From Azonexus sp. (GTDB lineage Bacteria > Pseudomonadota > Gammaproteobacteria > Burkholderiales > Rhodocyclaceae), in NCBI GenBank assembly GCA_030691385.1, contig JAUYEI010000033.1, positions 1 to 42,813 on the forward strand: 42,813 nt of DNA, in the 5' to 3' direction. The translations under genes were made by a program, and so were the position numbers. Below are positions 41,542 through 42,813 of this stretch, piece after piece. The notes beneath the pieces were generated by a model that searched no databases, was not told the origin of the DNA, and was given only the letters and a program-made list of their open reading frames with translations. Each line of letters opens with the position of its first letter. Within the stretch, counting starts at the first letter, position 1.

Positions 41542-42308
41542 AGCTGATCCAGTCGCGTGACAACCCGTTTTTCAAGTCGCTGAAACGGCTGGCCGAATCC
41601 GGGCGCGAGCGCCGGAAAACCGGGCAGACGCTGCTCGACGGCGTGCATCTGGTCGAGGCTTACGAGGCCGTGTTCGGGCCGGTGGAAACCTTGATCGTTG
41701 CCGAGTCGGCATTGGCTGGCGGCGAAATTTCTGCCTTCGCTGAAGGCCGGGAAACGGTCGTCCTGGCCGATAGCCTGCTGCGCGACCTCGGGCTGGTCGA
41801 TACGCCGAGCGGTTTGCTGGCGGTGGCGAAGATGCCGACCGCGATTGCTGCGGTCGACGGCAAAAAAGACGCAATTTTGCTCGACGGCGTACAGGACCCC
41901 GGCAATGTCGGCACCTTGCTGCGTACGGCGGCGGCCGCCGGCATTGAGCAGGCGCTGCTGGCGCCGGGCTGCGCCTCAGCCTGGTCGCCCAAGGTTTTGC
42001 GCGCCGGGCAGGGGGCGCACTTTGCTCTGGCTATCCATGAAGAGTGCGATCTGGCTGGCTTCATGGCCGGCTACGAAGGCACGACGGCGGTTACCTGTCT
42101 GGACGGTGCCACGTCACTTTATGCGGCGCGTTTGGATGGACCGATTGCCTGGGTATTTGGCGCCGAAGGGCTGGGGGTGCGGAGTGAACTGATCGAAGCG
42201 GCTGGGCTTCGTATCAAGATACCGATGCCCGGTCCGGTCGAGTCGCTGAATGTGGCTGCAGCCGCGGCGGTTTGTTTGTTTGAGGTTGTGCGGCGGCGGC
42301 TGGGCTGA
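41538..42308 (+). CDS. SpoU/TrmH-family RNA 2'-O-methyltransferase
   Basis: The 256-residue enzyme has an N-terminal substrate-binding domain (about 1-95, [21 protein letters not shown]) and a C-terminal SPOUT knot. The three motifs are visible: [31 protein letters not shown] and [17 protein letters not shown]. It methylates ribose in rRNA or tRNA; the target cannot be told from sequence (RlmB-like and TsnR-like members look alike). It overlaps rnhB (ATGA) and is the last gene of the operon. Confidence 0.92.
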   Translation: MKLIQSRDNPFFKSLKRLAESGRERRKTGQTLLDGVHLVEAYEAVFGPVETLIVAESALAGGEISAFAEGRETVVLADSLLRDLGLVDTPSGLLAVAKMPTAIAAVDGKKDAILLDGVQDPGNVGTLLRTAAAAGIEQALLAPGCASAWSPKVLRAGQGAHFALAIHEECDLAGFMAGYEGTTAVTCLDGATSLYAARLDGPIAWVFGAEGLGVRSELIEAAGLRIKIPMPGPVESLNVAAAAAVCLFEVVRRRLG

Positions 42309-42358
42309 GGCTGTATTACAAGGTAATTGGCTTGGGTTTCCGCCTTGCTGGCGGGCGT

Positions 42359-42386
42359 ACTTTCTTTTGCTTCGCCAAAAGAAAGT
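42359..42386. repeat. Perfect 11-bp hairpin after the operon end
   Basis: ACTTTCTTTTG (42359-42369) and its exact complement (42376-42386) flank CTTCGC. It lies 50 bases past the last gene. There is no T-run after it on the plus strand. From memory, the hairpin sequence with the trailing TAGCCAAAGG is a frequent intergenic repeat in proteobacterial genomes. Confidence 0.6.
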
Positions 42387-42443
42387 AGCCAAAGGCGGGG
42401 TTCATCGCTAGCGCAGCTAAAAGGCGACCCCGAGGGCGGCGCC

Positions 42444-42813
42444 GGCTTTGCCGGTCCCTTGCGCTACTCGGCAGGCCGGGCGGCTGCGGAACTCGGGCTA
42501 CGCCCTCAGACAGTCCTCGCCGAAGGCCCCCGGCCTACCTGCGTTGCTCAGCGCCTTCCACGGGGGCCCCAAAGGCGTCCACGCTCGACTGTCGTTCCCA
42601 AAAACCGACTTCCACGGTCAACCGGAAAAAACGGCCAAAAATGAAATCTGTTATTCAGGCACCCAAGCTCAAACCCGGATTGTTTCACCGGGCCCCTTGA
42701 GAGGTGCCGAGCAAAGCAGGGGCTGGCGGAAAAAGGGCGAGGACTGTCTGAGTGCGCATCCCGAGTTCCGCAGCCCCCGCCAGACCCGAGTAGCTCAGGG
42801 AACCGGCGCAGCC
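42444..42813. repeat. Long inverted repeat, right arm cut by window end
   Basis: Left arm 42444-42521 and right arm 42736-42813 are inverted copies with most of 78 positions matching (for example GGCGAGGACTGTCTGAG is exact), around a 214-base centre that holds a copy of the dispersed motif. The right arm reaches the window edge, so its true length is unknown. 42309-42813 shows no gene: open frames there are low-complexity Arg/Pro/Gly/Ala translations of the repeat. It may be a non-autonomous repeat element. Confidence 0.7.
42609..42647 (+). repeat. Dispersed motif, copy 5 (in the inverted-repeat centre)
   Basis: CTTCCACGGTCAACCGG is followed by AAAAAAC, GGCC and AAAAATGAAAT. It is nearly identical over 36 bases to the rfbD copy, though the wider surroundings are unrelated. 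Confidence 0.9.

Noticed and set aside
42327-42644. 105-residue open frame in the right-end repeat region
   Set aside because: The translation is Arg/Pro/Gly/Ala-rich, runs through the inverted-repeat arm, has no ribosome site and resembles spurious proteins read from intergenic repeats.

Overview
The window is a GC-rich chromosomal stretch from a betaproteobacterium. The gene order smc-zipA-ligA, the long envelope/lipid operon rpsB-tsf-pyrH-frr-uppS-cdsA-dxr-rseP-bamA-skp-lpxD-fabZ-lpxA-lpxB-rnhB, and the exosortase-type sorting signals all suit this class. I lean to Rhodocyclales (Dechloromonas/Azonexus-like), but that is inference from style, not a search. No tRNA, rRNA, CRISPR array, transposase or phage gene was seen.

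Layout. 1-260: non-coding, two inverted repeats. 261-7022 (minus): a likely operon of a CorC/DUF21-CBS membrane protein followed by the tripartite heavy-metal efflux system CzcB-CzcA-CzcC. 7307-7828 (minus): a small PEP-CTERM secreted protein. 8054-8867 (minus): a guanine-deaminase-like enzyme and an unrecognised small protein. 8963-16516 (plus): smc, zipA, an oversized ligA whose distal part has atypically low GC, and a small SWIM-zinc-finger-like protein overlapping its end. 16537-19425 (plus): galU, a hypoxanthine phosphoribosyltransferase, a methyltransferase and a methylthioinosine phosphorylase (purine/methylthioadenosine salvage). 19541-22935: a secreted subtilisin-like protease with a C-terminal sorting tail, facing an exosortase H-like gene and its membrane partner. 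22999-26357 (minus): map and glnD. 26474-27385: an isolated rfbD. 27575-42308 (plus): the translation/isoprenoid/outer-membrane/lipid A operon, ending with rnhB and a SpoU-type RNA methyltransferase. 42309-42813: a non-coding repeat region with a long inverted repeat cut by the window end.

The most striking non-gene signal is a dispersed motif: the 14-mer CCACGGTCAACCGG occurs exactly five times (7199, 10711, 24024, 27073, 42612; two on the minus strand), where about 0.001 copies are expected by chance. Three copies lie inside unrelated coding genes (smc, glnD, rfbD) and two in non-coding DNA. Four of the five are followed, at a constant 7-base spacing, by GGCC or GGCA within A/T-rich tracts. 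A GC core followed by A/T tracts spaced by about one helical turn recalls the uptake signal sequences of Pasteurellaceae. I know of no such element described for this group, and this is my lead candidate for a previously undescribed system. Secondary points of interest are the mosaic ligA with its coupled SWIM protein, the XrtH-protease locus, and structured leaders upstream of corC and smc.
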